Origin: Phenylobacterium sp.
GTDB taxonomy: Bacteria > Pseudomonadota > Alphaproteobacteria > Caulobacterales > Caulobacteraceae
Length of the DNA: 5,345 nt
NCBI GenBank assembly: GCA_025350885.1
Contig: JANXXA010000450.1
Coordinates: 1 to 5,345, forward strand
Direction of reading: 5' to 3'
Below are positions 1-5,345 of this stretch, in pieces. Position 1 is the first letter of the stretch, and each line of letters starts with the position of its first letter. The notes beneath the pieces were generated by a model, which saw only the letters and a list, made by a program, of their open reading frames with translations, had not been told where the DNA came from and searched no databases. Both the position numbers and the translations under genes were made by a program.

Positions 1-802
1 CCGCCGGCGTCGCCGCCCGCAGTTCGGCGAGTCCCGCCTGCGCCTGGGTGGCGTTCGCCATCGCCGAGAACGACAGCGCCAGGATGTCGGCGCCATGGGC
101 GCGCGCCGCCGTGGCGATGTCCGGCGCCGGGGTCTGAACGCCAAGCGAAATGCACCGGCACCCCTCTAGAACGAACATGGCCTCGGCCATCAGCAGTCCC
201 AGAGCGTGCGGCTCCTGGGGCAAGGTGCTGAGCAACACCCGCGGCCGATCGCGCGGGACGCCGGCGCCCAGCGCCGCGTTGATGGCGCCGCGCAAGACCG
301 TGGTGAAGTGTTCGGTGAAAAGGTGCTCCTGGTGGATTTCCAGCTCCCCGCGCGCCCAGGCCGCCCCGACCGCATAGGCCAGTTGCGGTGCGATCTCGGC
401 GGCGAAGGCTCGCAAGCCCACCCGCGTCAGCAATGAGGCCAGGAAGTCGCGCAAACGCTCAGCGTCATGAGCCGCCAGCCGCGCCAGCACCTCCCGCGCC
501 GCGGGGCTCTCGGGTTCGGAGCCGTCGGCCTCCAGCCCGCTCAGCAGGGCCGACAGGTCCTCTGTCGAGTGGCCGACGATCTTTCCGGGCCGGTAACCGG
601 CGTCGATCAAGCGGCGCAGCATACGCAGCTTTGCCACCTGACCGGCCGGATACCGCCGCTCATCGTGGGCGTCACGCAGGGGTTGGGGAAACCCGTAACG
701 TCGTTCCCAAACGCGCAGGGTGTCCTTGGCCAGGCCACAGTCGCGTTCGACCGCCGCGATGCTCATCAGGGCCGAAACATCGAGTTCGGTACTATTTGTC
801 AT
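1..802 (-). CDS. MerR-family regulator with cobalamin-binding domain (CarH/LitR-like), 3' end beyond window
   Basis: Probable B12-dependent transcriptional repressor; 267 codons are visible and the C-terminus is cut by the window edge. Residues about 14-80 form a MerR DNA-binding domain (the segment KDTLRVWERRYGFP at 26-39, then DERRYP at 47-52). Residues about 100-185 match the helical cap of CarH-type sensors and hold the W-x9-EH signature (W149, E159, H160). From about 187 a Rossmann-like B12 domain begins with E-x-H-x-x-G (E197, H199, G202), where the histidine would be the lower cobalt ligand. In the family, adenosylcobalamin drives tetramer formation and repression, and light can release the DNA. 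The residue after W149 is Ala, where Thermus CarH has the His that becomes the second cobalt ligand after photolysis. The ATG at 802 is chosen because it leaves a full MerR domain; no Shine-Dalgarno sequence is seen, and an in-frame ATG at 766 is an alternative. Transcribed divergently from folE2. The family call is secure; light sensing is inferred. Confidence 0.87.
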   Translation of the reverse strand, partial: MTNSTELDVSALMSIAAVERDCGLAKDTLRVWERRYGFPQPLRDAHDERRYPAGQVAKLRMLRRLIDAGYRPGKIVGHSTEDLSALLSGLEADGSEPESPAAREVLARLAAHDAERLRDFLASLLTRVGLRAFAAEIAPQLAYAVGAAWARGELEIHQEHLFTEHFTTVLRGAINAALGAGVPRDRPRVLLSTLPQEPHALGLLMAEAMFVLEGCRCISLGVQTPAPDIATAARAHGADILALSFSAMANATQAQAGLAELRAATPA

Positions 803-808
803 GGACAA
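796..808. promoter_or_regulatory. Candidate operator A, TTGTC-ATG-GACAA
   Basis: A perfect 5-bp inverted repeat with a 3-bp spacer, centred at 802 on the first base of the regulator's start codon. The longer string CTATTTGTC (792-800) followed by GGACAA recurs at operator B with the same geometry. Placement over the start codon suggests autorepression by the MerR protein. The binding protein is inferred from position alone. Confidence 0.55.
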
Positions 809-837
809 TATTCAACATTGGCATGGACACTGCGCAA
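809..837 (-). promoter_or_regulatory. Possible promoter of the MerR regulator
   Basis: Read leftwards, TTGCGC (832-837) and TGAATA (809-814) are separated by 17 bp, a weak but correctly spaced -35/-10 pair. Transcription would begin at or within a few bases of the ATG at 802, implying a leaderless or nearly leaderless message. That agrees with the lack of a Shine-Dalgarno sequence. The hexamers are poor matches to consensus, so this is tentative. Confidence 0.25.
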
Positions 838-847
838 ATTTGGCCTA

Positions 848-862
848 TTTGTCCAGGACAAA
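848..862. promoter_or_regulatory. Candidate operator B, TTTGTCC-A-GGACAAA
   Basis: A perfect 7-bp inverted repeat around a single central base (855), ending 21 bp before the folE2 ATG. Its core TTGTC-N3-GACAA is identical in layout to operator A, and the centres are 53 bp apart, about five helical turns, so both sites lie on the same face of the DNA. This fits cooperative or looped binding by an oligomeric MerR/CarH-type repressor controlling folE2. Confidence 0.6.
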
Positions 863-883
863 GAATGAGGCCGCGAGACGAAC

Positions 884-1681
884 ATGGATATGGTTGCCCC
901 CAACGAACTGCCCGACATCCAGTCGTCCCCCGACTGTCGCGGCGTGGTCATCCAGCGGGTCGGGGTGAAGTCGATCACCCATCCGATGCTGGTGGCGACG
1001 CGCGACGGCGCCCAGCCGTCGGTGGCGGAGATCGACATGTATGTGAGCCTGCCGGGCAATGTGAAGGGCACCCACATGTCACGGTTCCTTGAAGTGCTTG
1101 ACGCGGCGCGTGAGCCGCTATCGGGGCGCAGTCTGGCGACGCTGATGGCCGCGATGCTGACGCGGCTCGGCGCCGACAACGGCATGATCGAGATGCGCAT
1201 GCCGTATTTCGTGCGCAAGGCCGCGCCGGTCTCCGGCGTCGAAAGCCTGCTCGACTACCGTTTGACCCTGCGCGCCGAACAGCGCGACGGACGGCTGGAG
1301 ATCACCCAGCAGGTGCAGACCCCAGTCACCAGCCTTTGCCCGTGCTCCAAGGAAATCTCGCGCTATGGGGCGCATAACCAGCGGTCCCACATCATCATCG
1401 CCGCGATCCTGACGGACGGCGCCGTGGTGCCGGTCGAGGACCTTATCGACATCGCCGAGGCCAGCGCGTCCTGCGAACTCTGGGGCCTGCTGAAGCGACC
1501 GGATGAGAAGTACGTCACCGAGCGGGCCTACGATAATCCAAAGTTCGTTGAGGACCTGGTGCGCGATATCGCCGTCGCCCTTGCGGCCGACCCACGGATT
1601 GCTCGCTACGAGGTCTCGTCGGAAAACTTCGAGTCCATCCACAACCACTCGGCCTATGCATGGCTCGCCGGGCCACGGTAG
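884..1681 (+). CDS. folE2: GTP cyclohydrolase FolE2 (type IB)
   Basis: Cytosolic enzyme converting GTP to 7,8-dihydroneopterin triphosphate, the entry step to folates and other pterins. The protein has 265 residues, normal for the family. The hallmark [10 protein letters not shown] (150-159) supplies the catalytic, metal-binding Cys152, and H164 in GAHNQRSH follows 12 residues later, the same spacing as Cys147/His159 of the Neisseria enzyme. Other family segments are THMSRF (63-68), the acidic [11 protein letters not shown] stretch (203-213) and the [10 protein letters not shown] end (251-260). FolE2 does not strictly need zinc, and in many bacteria it replaces FolE when zinc is short; no clear Zur box is seen here. 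ATG 884 is used; ATG 890 is possible, and the ribosome binding site is weak (GAG at 875-877). It is the first gene of a rightward operon and is divergent from the B12-binding regulator, so it is probably repressed through operator B. Its product could feed the folate antenna of a photolyase. Confidence 0.95.
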   Translation: MDMVAPNELPDIQSSPDCRGVVIQRVGVKSITHPMLVATRDGAQPSVAEIDMYVSLPGNVKGTHMSRFLEVLDAAREPLSGRSLATLMAAMLTRLGADNGMIEMRMPYFVRKAAPVSGVESLLDYRLTLRAEQRDGRLEITQQVQTPVTSLCPCSKEISRYGAHNQRSHIIIAAILTDGAVVPVEDLIDIAEASASCELWGLLKRPDEKYVTERAYDNPKFVEDLVRDIAVALAADPRIARYEVSSENFESIHNHSAYAWLAGPR

Positions 1682-2070
1682 CGGTGGACAGCCCGGGTCG
1701 GCTGACCGTCTGGTATGACGGCGACTGCCCGATCTGTACGGCGGAGATCGGGCTGGTGCGCCGGCTCGACCGGTCGCGGGCGATCGCGTTCGTCGATCTC
1801 AGCCTGCCCGGCCCCTGCCCGACGGACCGCGCCGCCCGGCTGGCCCGGCTGCACGCCCAGCCCCGGGGCGGCGCCATGCTGTCGGGCGCCGCGGCCATTG
1901 TGGCGATGTGGCGGGTGCTTCCAGGCCTGCGCCCGCTGGCCTTCGTGGCTTCCGCGCCGCCGATGCTCTGGCTTCTCGAGCGCGCCTATCTGGCCTTCCT
2001 TCGTGGACGTCCGACGTTGCAGGCCCTGGCGCGTCGGGGCGCGGCCTGGCGCGCCAGGCGCGTCCGATGA
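1660..2070 (+). CDS. DCC-family thiol-disulfide oxidoreductase-like protein (DUF393)
   Basis: Small protein of 136 residues (128 if it starts at the in-frame GTG at 1684). The N-terminus carries the signature WYDGDCPIC (residues 18-26), in which D20, C23 and C26 form the D-x-x-CPxC motif that names the DCC family and resembles a thioredoxin-like redox site. The C-terminal half (about 78-115) is hydrophobic, with the family's usual aromatic and leucine-rich helices, and the tail is very Arg-rich. Its substrate is unknown. The ATG start overlaps the end of folE2 by 22 bp and the GTG lies just after the folE2 stop; neither has a clear Shine-Dalgarno sequence, so translation is probably coupled. 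Its stop overlaps the next start as ATGA. Family assignment is firm, function is not. Confidence 0.88.
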   Translation: MARRATVAVDSPGRLTVWYDGDCPICTAEIGLVRRLDRSRAIAFVDLSLPGPCPTDRAARLARLHAQPRGGAMLSGAAAIVAMWRVLPGLRPLAFVASAPPMLWLLERAYLAFLRGRPTLQALARRGAAWRARRVR

Positions 2071-2276
2071 CCAGACCTCAAGCCGCCATTCCCAGGATCG
2101 TCCTGATCTACGGCCTGCTCGGCGTGGCCCCGTTCTGGACGCTGGCCGCCGCCGCGCGGCCGGCCCCGGACTGGACCGGCGTGCTGAGCGCCACGGTCGG
2201 CGTCTACGCGGCCCTGATCCTGTCCTTCCTCGGCGGCGCGCGTTGGGGAATGGCGGTCCAGGCTCCAGCGCGCTGA
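2067..2276 (+). CDS. DUF3429-like membrane protein, short (N-terminal half only)
   Basis: A 69-residue protein starting in an ATGA overlap with the preceding gene. It shows two hydrophobic segments (about 11-29 and 37-58) and the recognisable DUF3429 motif ILSFLGGARWG (51-61), normally found in the middle of a roughly 140-residue inner-membrane protein. Family members continue with two further membrane segments. Here the sequence diverges after MAVQ and stops eight codons past the motif. No frame downstream restores the missing half, because the dehydrogenase starts 22 bp later. It is either a truncated remnant or a functional short form; the intact start, coupling and reading frame favour continued translation. 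The role of DUF3429 is unknown; from memory it is often found near photolyase and LitR-type light-response genes. Confidence 0.72.
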   Translation: MTRPQAAIPRIVLIYGLLGVAPFWTLAAAARPAPDWTGVLSATVGVYAALILSFLGGARWGMAVQAPAR

Positions 2277-2288
2277 TCGCTCAGGGCT

Positions 2289-2293
2289 GAGGG
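2289..2293 (+). promoter_or_regulatory. Shine-Dalgarno deciding a GTG start
   Basis: GAGGG lies four bases before the GTG at 2298. It supports GTG as the true start of the dehydrogenase, just ahead of its cofactor-binding motif. Confidence 0.6.
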
Positions 2294-2297
2294 CCGC

Positions 2298-3020
2298 GTG
2301 GCAGAAGACATCGCGGTGGTGGTGGGCGCCACGGGCGGCATTGGCGCCGCCCTGATCGCCGCGCTGCGCCACGACGCCCGCTATGCGCATGTCGTGGCGC
2401 TCTCGCGTCGCAGGCCCGGCGACTGGACCGACGACGCCCGACAGACCTGGCTCCCCGCTGACCTGCTGGATGACGCCACGCTGGCCGCCGCGGCGCGACG
2501 GATCGAGGGCCTGGGGACACCGACCCGTGTGGTGGTGGCGACCGGTCTTCTGCACGCCCCGGCCGTGGCGCCGGAAAAGGCCCTGCGCGCCCTCGACGCC
2601 GCGACCCTGGCCCTGCTGTTCCAGGTCAACGCCTCAGGCCCGGCGTTGATCGCCAAGCATCTGCTGCCGCTGACTCCTCGGGATCGGCCGAGCGATTTCG
2701 CGGCGCTCTCGGCGCGGGTTGGCAGCCTGGGGGATAACGCGCTCGGCGGCTGGTTCGGCTACCGGGCCTCCAAGGCCGCCCTCAACATGCTGATCCGCAC
2801 GGCGGCGATCGAGCACCGTCGCACCCACCCGCTCGGCGTCTGCGTGACGCTGCATCCCGGCACGGTTGCGACGCCCCTCAGCCAGCCGTTCGCCGCGCCA
2901 GGGCGCGAACGGTTCACCCCGCCGACCGCCGCCGGCCACATCCTGCGGGTGCTTGACGGCCTGGGGCCGGACGCCAGCGGCGGCTTCTACGGCTGGGATG
3001 GAGTGGCGATCCCCTGGTGA
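2298..3020 (+). CDS. Short-chain dehydrogenase/reductase (C-factor-like SDR)
   Basis: A 240-residue classical-size SDR, a cytosolic NAD(P)-dependent oxidoreductase. The cofactor loop is G10-A-T-G-G-I-G16 after a hydrophobic strand. N111 in FQVNASGP is the usual conserved Asn. The active-site region includes LSARVGS (137-143) and YRASK with Y155 and K159; the catalytic serine is S138 or S143. HPGTVATPLSQPF (186-198) is the typical segment after strand 6. The segment SARVGSLGDN-LGGW-YRASKAALN is characteristic of the CsgA/C-factor-like SDR group; the substrate is unknown. It lacks the Arg-containing TGxxxR loop of pteridine reductases and FolM, so a pterin substrate is not indicated despite folE2 upstream. 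GTG start with good SD. Last gene of the folE2 operon, convergent with the ferredoxin gene 25 bp beyond. Confidence 0.92.
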   Translation: MAEDIAVVVGATGGIGAALIAALRHDARYAHVVALSRRRPGDWTDDARQTWLPADLLDDATLAAAARRIEGLGTPTRVVVATGLLHAPAVAPEKALRALDAATLALLFQVNASGPALIAKHLLPLTPRDRPSDFAALSARVGSLGDNALGGWFGYRASKAALNMLIRTAAIEHRRTHPLGVCVTLHPGTVATPLSQPFAAPGRERFTPPTAAGHILRVLDGLGPDASGGFYGWDGVAIPW

Positions 3021-3045
3021 GCGGAAATCGCCGCGCCGGCCGACG

Positions 3046-3384
<339 letters not shown>

Positions 3385-4617
3385 TCAGGCCGCGACCTCT
3401 TTCATGGAAATGGCCGGGTCCGCAAGCCTCGCCTTGTCGACCGGCCTGCGCGCGCCGATCAGCAGCTTGCCCATCATGAACTCCGGCGGCGAATTGATCG
3501 CTTCCACGGCCTGCACCAGATCGCCCTTCAGGTGAAACACCGCGAACTTGCCTGACGCAGGGTCACCGCGGACCAGGATCTCGTCGACGTCGAAGGCATA
3601 CCCGGCGATCTGCAGTTTCAGGTCGTACTGGTCCGACCACTGCCACGGCACCTCGCCGGCGGGCGCGGAGCGGCCGGTGATGGCGGCGGCGGCCTGTTTG
3701 GCGCCTTCCAGGGCGTTGGGCACGCTCTCCATGCGGAACATCCGGTCATAGATCGGCATCGGCCGGTGAGCGACGTCGCCGATGGCCCAGATCGACGGGT
3801 CCGACGTGCGCGCCTCCAGGTCGACGACGACGCCGCGCGCCACATCCAGGCCGCAGGCCCGGGCGAGTTCGTCGTTCGGGGCCGCGCCCACCCCCACCAC
3901 CACGGCGTCGCAAGGGATGGTGCGGCCGTCGGCCAGGGTGACGCCAGTCACATGGCCCTGAGCGTCGCCGACGAAGGCCGCCGCGCTGGCGCCCAGTTCG
4001 AAGGCCACGCCATGCGCCTCGTGCCGGGCCTTGAAGAAGCTCGACAGCACCTCGCAGGCGACGCGGGCCAAGAGCCGCGCCTCGCGCTCCAGCACCACCA
4101 CCTGGGCGCCCAGCGCGCGGCCGGAGGCGGCCACCTCCAGCCCGATATAGCCGCCGCCCACCACCGCCAGGCGCTTTCCCGGACCGACGGTGGCTTTGAG
4201 CAATTCTGCGTCGGCCGCGGTGCGCAGGAACATCACGCCGGCAAGATCGGCGCCGGGGATCGGCAGGGCGATGGCGCGCGCGCCGGTGGCCAGGATCAGC
4301 GCGTCATAGGCCACGCTCGATCCATCGGAGAGGCTGACGAGGCGCGCCGTGCGGTCGATCTGCGTCGCCGTGGTCGAGGCGCGGAAGTCGATGGCGTGGG
4401 CGGCGTAGAATTCCAGCGGCTTCAGCGCCAGCGACTCGGCGTCGGCCTCGCCTTTCAGCCACGCCTTGCTGAGCGGCGGCCGCTGATAGGGCGCCACGGG
4501 CTCTTCGCCGATCAGGGTGATCGGCCCGGCGTGGCCGTACTGGCGCAACAGCGCCGCCGCCGTGCCCCCCGCATGGCCGGCGCCGACGATCACCACATGC
4601 GCGGCAGGGTTGGTCAT
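3385..4617 (-). CDS. FAD-dependent NAD(P)H:ferredoxin reductase (putidaredoxin reductase family)
   Basis: Soluble flavoprotein of 410 residues, the normal length, expected to pass electrons from NAD(P)H through FAD to the ferredoxin encoded next to it. The FAD-binding loop is VIVGAGHAGG (9-18), followed by the conserved YQRPPLSK (44-51) and LATGAR (109-114). The NAD(P)-binding loop is VVGGGYIGLEVA (152-163), with acidic E177 at the end of the second strand (VVVLERE), favouring NADH. The second FAD contact is WAIGDVA (277-283). The C-terminal Reductase_C domain (about 325-405) contains FAVFHLKGD and a MMGKLLI segment. It belongs with PdR, BphA4 and rhodocoxin reductase rather than with AIF proper. 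ATG 4617 has GGAA a few bases upstream. Leftward operon with the ferredoxin; no oxygenase is visible in the window, so the final acceptor is unknown. Confidence 0.94.
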   Translation of the reverse strand: MTNPAAHVVIVGAGHAGGTAAALLRQYGHAGPITLIGEEPVAPYQRPPLSKAWLKGEADAESLALKPLEFYAAHAIDFRASTTATQIDRTARLVSLSDGSSVAYDALILATGARAIALPIPGADLAGVMFLRTAADAELLKATVGPGKRLAVVGGGYIGLEVAASGRALGAQVVVLEREARLLARVACEVLSSFFKARHEAHGVAFELGASAAAFVGDAQGHVTGVTLADGRTIPCDAVVVGVGAAPNDELARACGLDVARGVVVDLEARTSDPSIWAIGDVAHRPMPIYDRMFRMESVPNALEGAKQAAAAITGRSAPAGEVPWQWSDQYDLKLQIAGYAFDVDEILVRGDPASGKFAVFHLKGDLVQAVEAINSPPEFMMGKLLIGARRPVDKARLADPAISMKEVAA

Positions 4618-4637
4618 TGAGTTCCGATGCCCAAAAA

Positions 4638-4651
4638 TGACGCCAGCGTCA
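4638..4651. promoter_or_regulatory. Perfect palindrome upstream of the ferredoxin reductase
   Basis: TGACGC-CA-GCGTCA is a perfect 6-2-6 inverted repeat ending 21 bp before the reductase ATG. Read leftwards it overlaps TTGACG (4647-4652), a plausible -35 element, although no good -10 follows. Size and position suit an operator for a dimeric repressor. The binding protein is unknown. Confidence 0.35.
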
Positions 4652-4677
4652 ACTTATGCCTCCTCTCCTCAGCGAGT

Positions 4678-4710
4678 CGAAAGGGAACGGAGATTCTTCC
4701 ACCACCCGGT
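4678..4710. repeat. Diverged direct copy of the sdhB 3' end (copy 1)
   Basis: These 33 bases match 4986-5018 without gaps at 27 of 33 positions. The best-kept part is CACCACCCGGT, which in the other copy encodes the last residues of SdhB (R-V-V). Here the base triplet corresponding to the sdhB stop reads AAG. It is either a small duplication or a second member of a dispersed repeat. Confidence 0.5.
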
Positions 4711-4724
4711 TCGCCGCAACGAGG

Positions 4725-4872
4725 GAACCACGAACAGACGCAAAAACCACGAACGCATCTGAAAAGCGGCCCGGCCGCAGGCTAGTCCCGGTGGCGCGGC
4801 GCCAGGGAGCCCTGGCGAACCGCGAATCAACCGGCAGAGTGCGTTCGTGGATTTTACGTCTCTTCGTGGTTC
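4725..4872. repeat. 148-bp intergenic element with 33-bp terminal inverted repeats
   Basis: The left arm (4725-4757) and the reverse complement of the right arm (4840-4872) match at 30 of 33 positions. Pairing continues with TCTG after a one-base bulge. Each arm contains two CCACGAA units 19 bp apart, giving four in all; in the left arm the unit AACCACGAAC is repeated exactly (4726-4735 and 4745-4754). The interior has a palindrome GCGGCC-C-GGCCGC (4766-4778) and a hairpin CGCCAGGG-AG-CCCTGGCG (4800-4817). No transposase is encoded. It resembles a REP/MITE-like dispersed repeat and would fold into a long cruciform or RNA hairpin. Confidence 0.75.
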
Positions 4873-4969
4873 AAAAAAAAGCTCGGCCGCCGCTTTCATC
4901 AGCCCGCGCACCACCCGCCTCGACTTCAGGAACCGCGTCGACGAGGTCAACGTCGATGGATTTAGAGTT

Positions 4970-4998
4970 CCTCGCCCCCGCGAAGCGACAGGGAGAGG
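4970..4998 (-). terminator. Hairpin just downstream of sdhB, possible terminator
   Basis: CCTCGCCC (4970-4977) pairs with GGGAGAGG (4991-4998) at 7 of 8 positions, and a small CGC-GAA-GCG helix lies in the loop. It begins 6 bases after the sdhB stop in the direction of transcription. There is no T-run, so it may be an RNA-stabilising 3' hairpin or a dispersed repeat rather than a classic intrinsic terminator. Confidence 0.4.
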
Positions 4999-5018
4999 CG
5001 ATTCCTACACCACCCGGT
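4986..5018. repeat. Direct copy at the sdhB stop codon (copy 2)
   Basis: Partner of the repeat at 4678-4710, offset by exactly 308 bp. It spans the last codons and stop of sdhB and part of the hairpin just beyond. The copies flank the 148-bp inverted-repeat element. Confidence 0.5.
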
Positions 5019-5345
5019 CGACCAGCATCTTCTTGACCTCGGCGATGGCCTTGGCGGGGTTGAGGCCCTTGGGGCAGACCTGGGCGCAGTTCATGATGGT
5101 GTGGCAGCGGTAGAGCTTGAAGGGGTCTTCCAGCGCGTCCAGGCGCTCGCCGGTGGCCTCGTCGCGGCTGTCGATCAGCCAGCGATAGGCTTGCAGCAGG
5201 GCCGCCGGGCCCAGGTACTTCTCGCCGTTCCACCAGTAGCTTGGGCAGGAGGTCGTGCAGCAGGCGCAGAGGATGCACTCGTAGAGGCCGTCCAGCTTCT
5301 CGCGGTCTTCCGGCGACTGGATCCACTCCTTCTGCGGTTCCGGCG
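5005..5345 (-). CDS. sdhB: Succinate dehydrogenase iron-sulfur subunit SdhB, C-terminal part
   Basis: The last 113 codons of SdhB; the N-terminus lies beyond the right edge. SdhB carries electrons from the flavoprotein SdhA to ubiquinone in respiratory complex II, on the cytoplasmic face of the inner membrane. The visible part is the C-terminal helical domain. It contains [12 protein letters not shown], with ligands for the [4Fe-4S] cluster, followed by the SYWWN segment whose Trp residues lie near the quinone site. [17 protein letters not shown] then supplies ligands for the [3Fe-4S] and [4Fe-4S] clusters. The protein ends in MLVDRVV at TAG 5005-5007. The preceding sdh genes are probably upstream, outside the window. 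A hairpin follows the stop. Confidence 0.96.
   Translation of the reverse strand, partial: PEPQKEWIQSPEDREKLDGLYECILCACCTTSCPSYWWNGEKYLGPAALLQAYRWLIDSRDEATGERLDALEDPFKLYRCHTIMNCAQVCPKGLNPAKAIAEVKKMLVDRVV

Larger units (their letters stand above)
803..883. promoter_or_regulatory. Divergent promoter region between the MerR regulator and folE2
   Basis: This 81-bp AT-richer gap must carry the promoters of both the regulator (leftwards) and the folE2 operon (rightwards). It contains most of two matching inverted repeats (listed separately) and a direct repeat CATGGACA at 800-807 and 822-829. No convincing sigma-70 -35/-10 pair was found for the rightward direction; TTGGCA at 818-823 has no good -10 partner at normal spacing. 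The compact layout means a regulator bound here could control both genes. Confidence 0.6.
4618..5004. other. 387-bp intergenic region without a credible gene
   Basis: Between the reductase start and the sdhB stop, the short open frames on both strands have no recognisable domain, and several simply read through the repeats. The stretch holds the palindrome at 4638-4651, a diverged copy of the sdhB 3' end (4678-4710), a 148-bp inverted-repeat element (4725-4872), an A8 run (4873-4880) and the hairpin after sdhB (4970-4998). Confidence 0.7.

Noticed and set aside
803..883. Zur box controlling folE2
   Set aside because: No TGTTATA-type palindrome was found; the palindromes present have the TTGTC/GACAA core.
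388..1092. Long open frame on the plus strand across the regulator and the divergent promoter
   Set aside because: It is the antisense shadow of the MerR/B12 gene, has a low-complexity Arg/Pro-rich translation, and continues out of frame into folE2.
1118..1648. 176-codon open frame antisense to folE2
   Set aside because: A shadow frame typical of GC-rich DNA; the folE2 frame has clear family motifs.
2298..3020. SDR as a pteridine reductase/FolM partner of folE2
   Set aside because: The cofactor loop is GATGGIG, not the Arg-containing loop of FolM/PTR1, and the active-site region fits the C-factor-like group.
3005..3032. GGCGAT/ATCGCC inverted repeat between the convergent SDR and ferredoxin genes as a bidirectional terminator
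   Set aside because: Only a 6-bp stem with a 16-base loop and no T-run on either strand; likely chance in GC-rich DNA.
4873..4880. A8 run (T8 on the sdhB strand) as an intrinsic terminator
   Set aside because: No stable hairpin directly precedes the T-run in the sdhB direction, and the large inverted repeat lies on the wrong side of it.
4669..4950. 93-codon open frame on the minus strand in the intergenic region
   Set aside because: It reads through both arms of the inverted repeat (giving RSWFLRLFVV on one strand and RSWILRLFVV on the other) and has no domain or ribosome binding site; treated as repeat sequence.
4871..5326. 151-codon open frame on the minus strand at the right edge
   Set aside because: It is a shifted frame of sdhB. 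The true frame carries the CILCACC and CHTIMNC cluster motifs and ends at 5005.

Overview
This is a GC-rich, gene-dense chromosomal window. Its codon use and gene content (FolE2, an adrenodoxin-type ferredoxin with its reductase, SdhB with the CILCACC cluster motif) suggest an alphaproteobacterium, most likely Caulobacterales (Caulobacter/Phenylobacterium-like). The lineage is inferred from protein flavour and base composition; no marker gene is present.

Left part (1-3020): a MerR-family regulator with a cobalamin-binding domain of the CarH/LitR type runs leftwards from 802 and leaves the window. Divergent from it is a tight rightward operon: folE2 (GTP cyclohydrolase IB), a DCC-family thiol-disulfide oxidoreductase-like protein, a half-length DUF3429 membrane protein and a short-chain dehydrogenase. 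The 81-bp divergent intergenic region and its edges hold two copies of an inverted repeat, TTGTC-N3-GACAA. They are 53 bp apart: one covers the regulator's start codon and the other lies just upstream of folE2. This looks like a self-regulated switch sensing B12 and possibly light, controlling a pterin/redox/membrane gene set of the kind seen with photolyases in light-response regulons. No photolyase lies in the window.

Middle part (3046-4617): a leftward two-gene operon, convergent with the dehydrogenase, encodes an FAD/NAD-dependent ferredoxin reductase and, 18 bp downstream, its likely [2Fe-2S] ferredoxin. Together they form a short electron chain from NAD(P)H to an unidentified acceptor such as a P450. 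A perfect 6-2-6 palindrome lies just upstream of the reductase.

Right part (4618-5345): a 387-bp non-coding stretch contains a 148-bp element with 33-bp terminal inverted repeats (30/33 matching) and internal palindromes. It also contains a diverged copy of the sdhB 3' end. The C-terminal part of sdhB (succinate dehydrogenase iron-sulfur subunit), leftward, closes the window.
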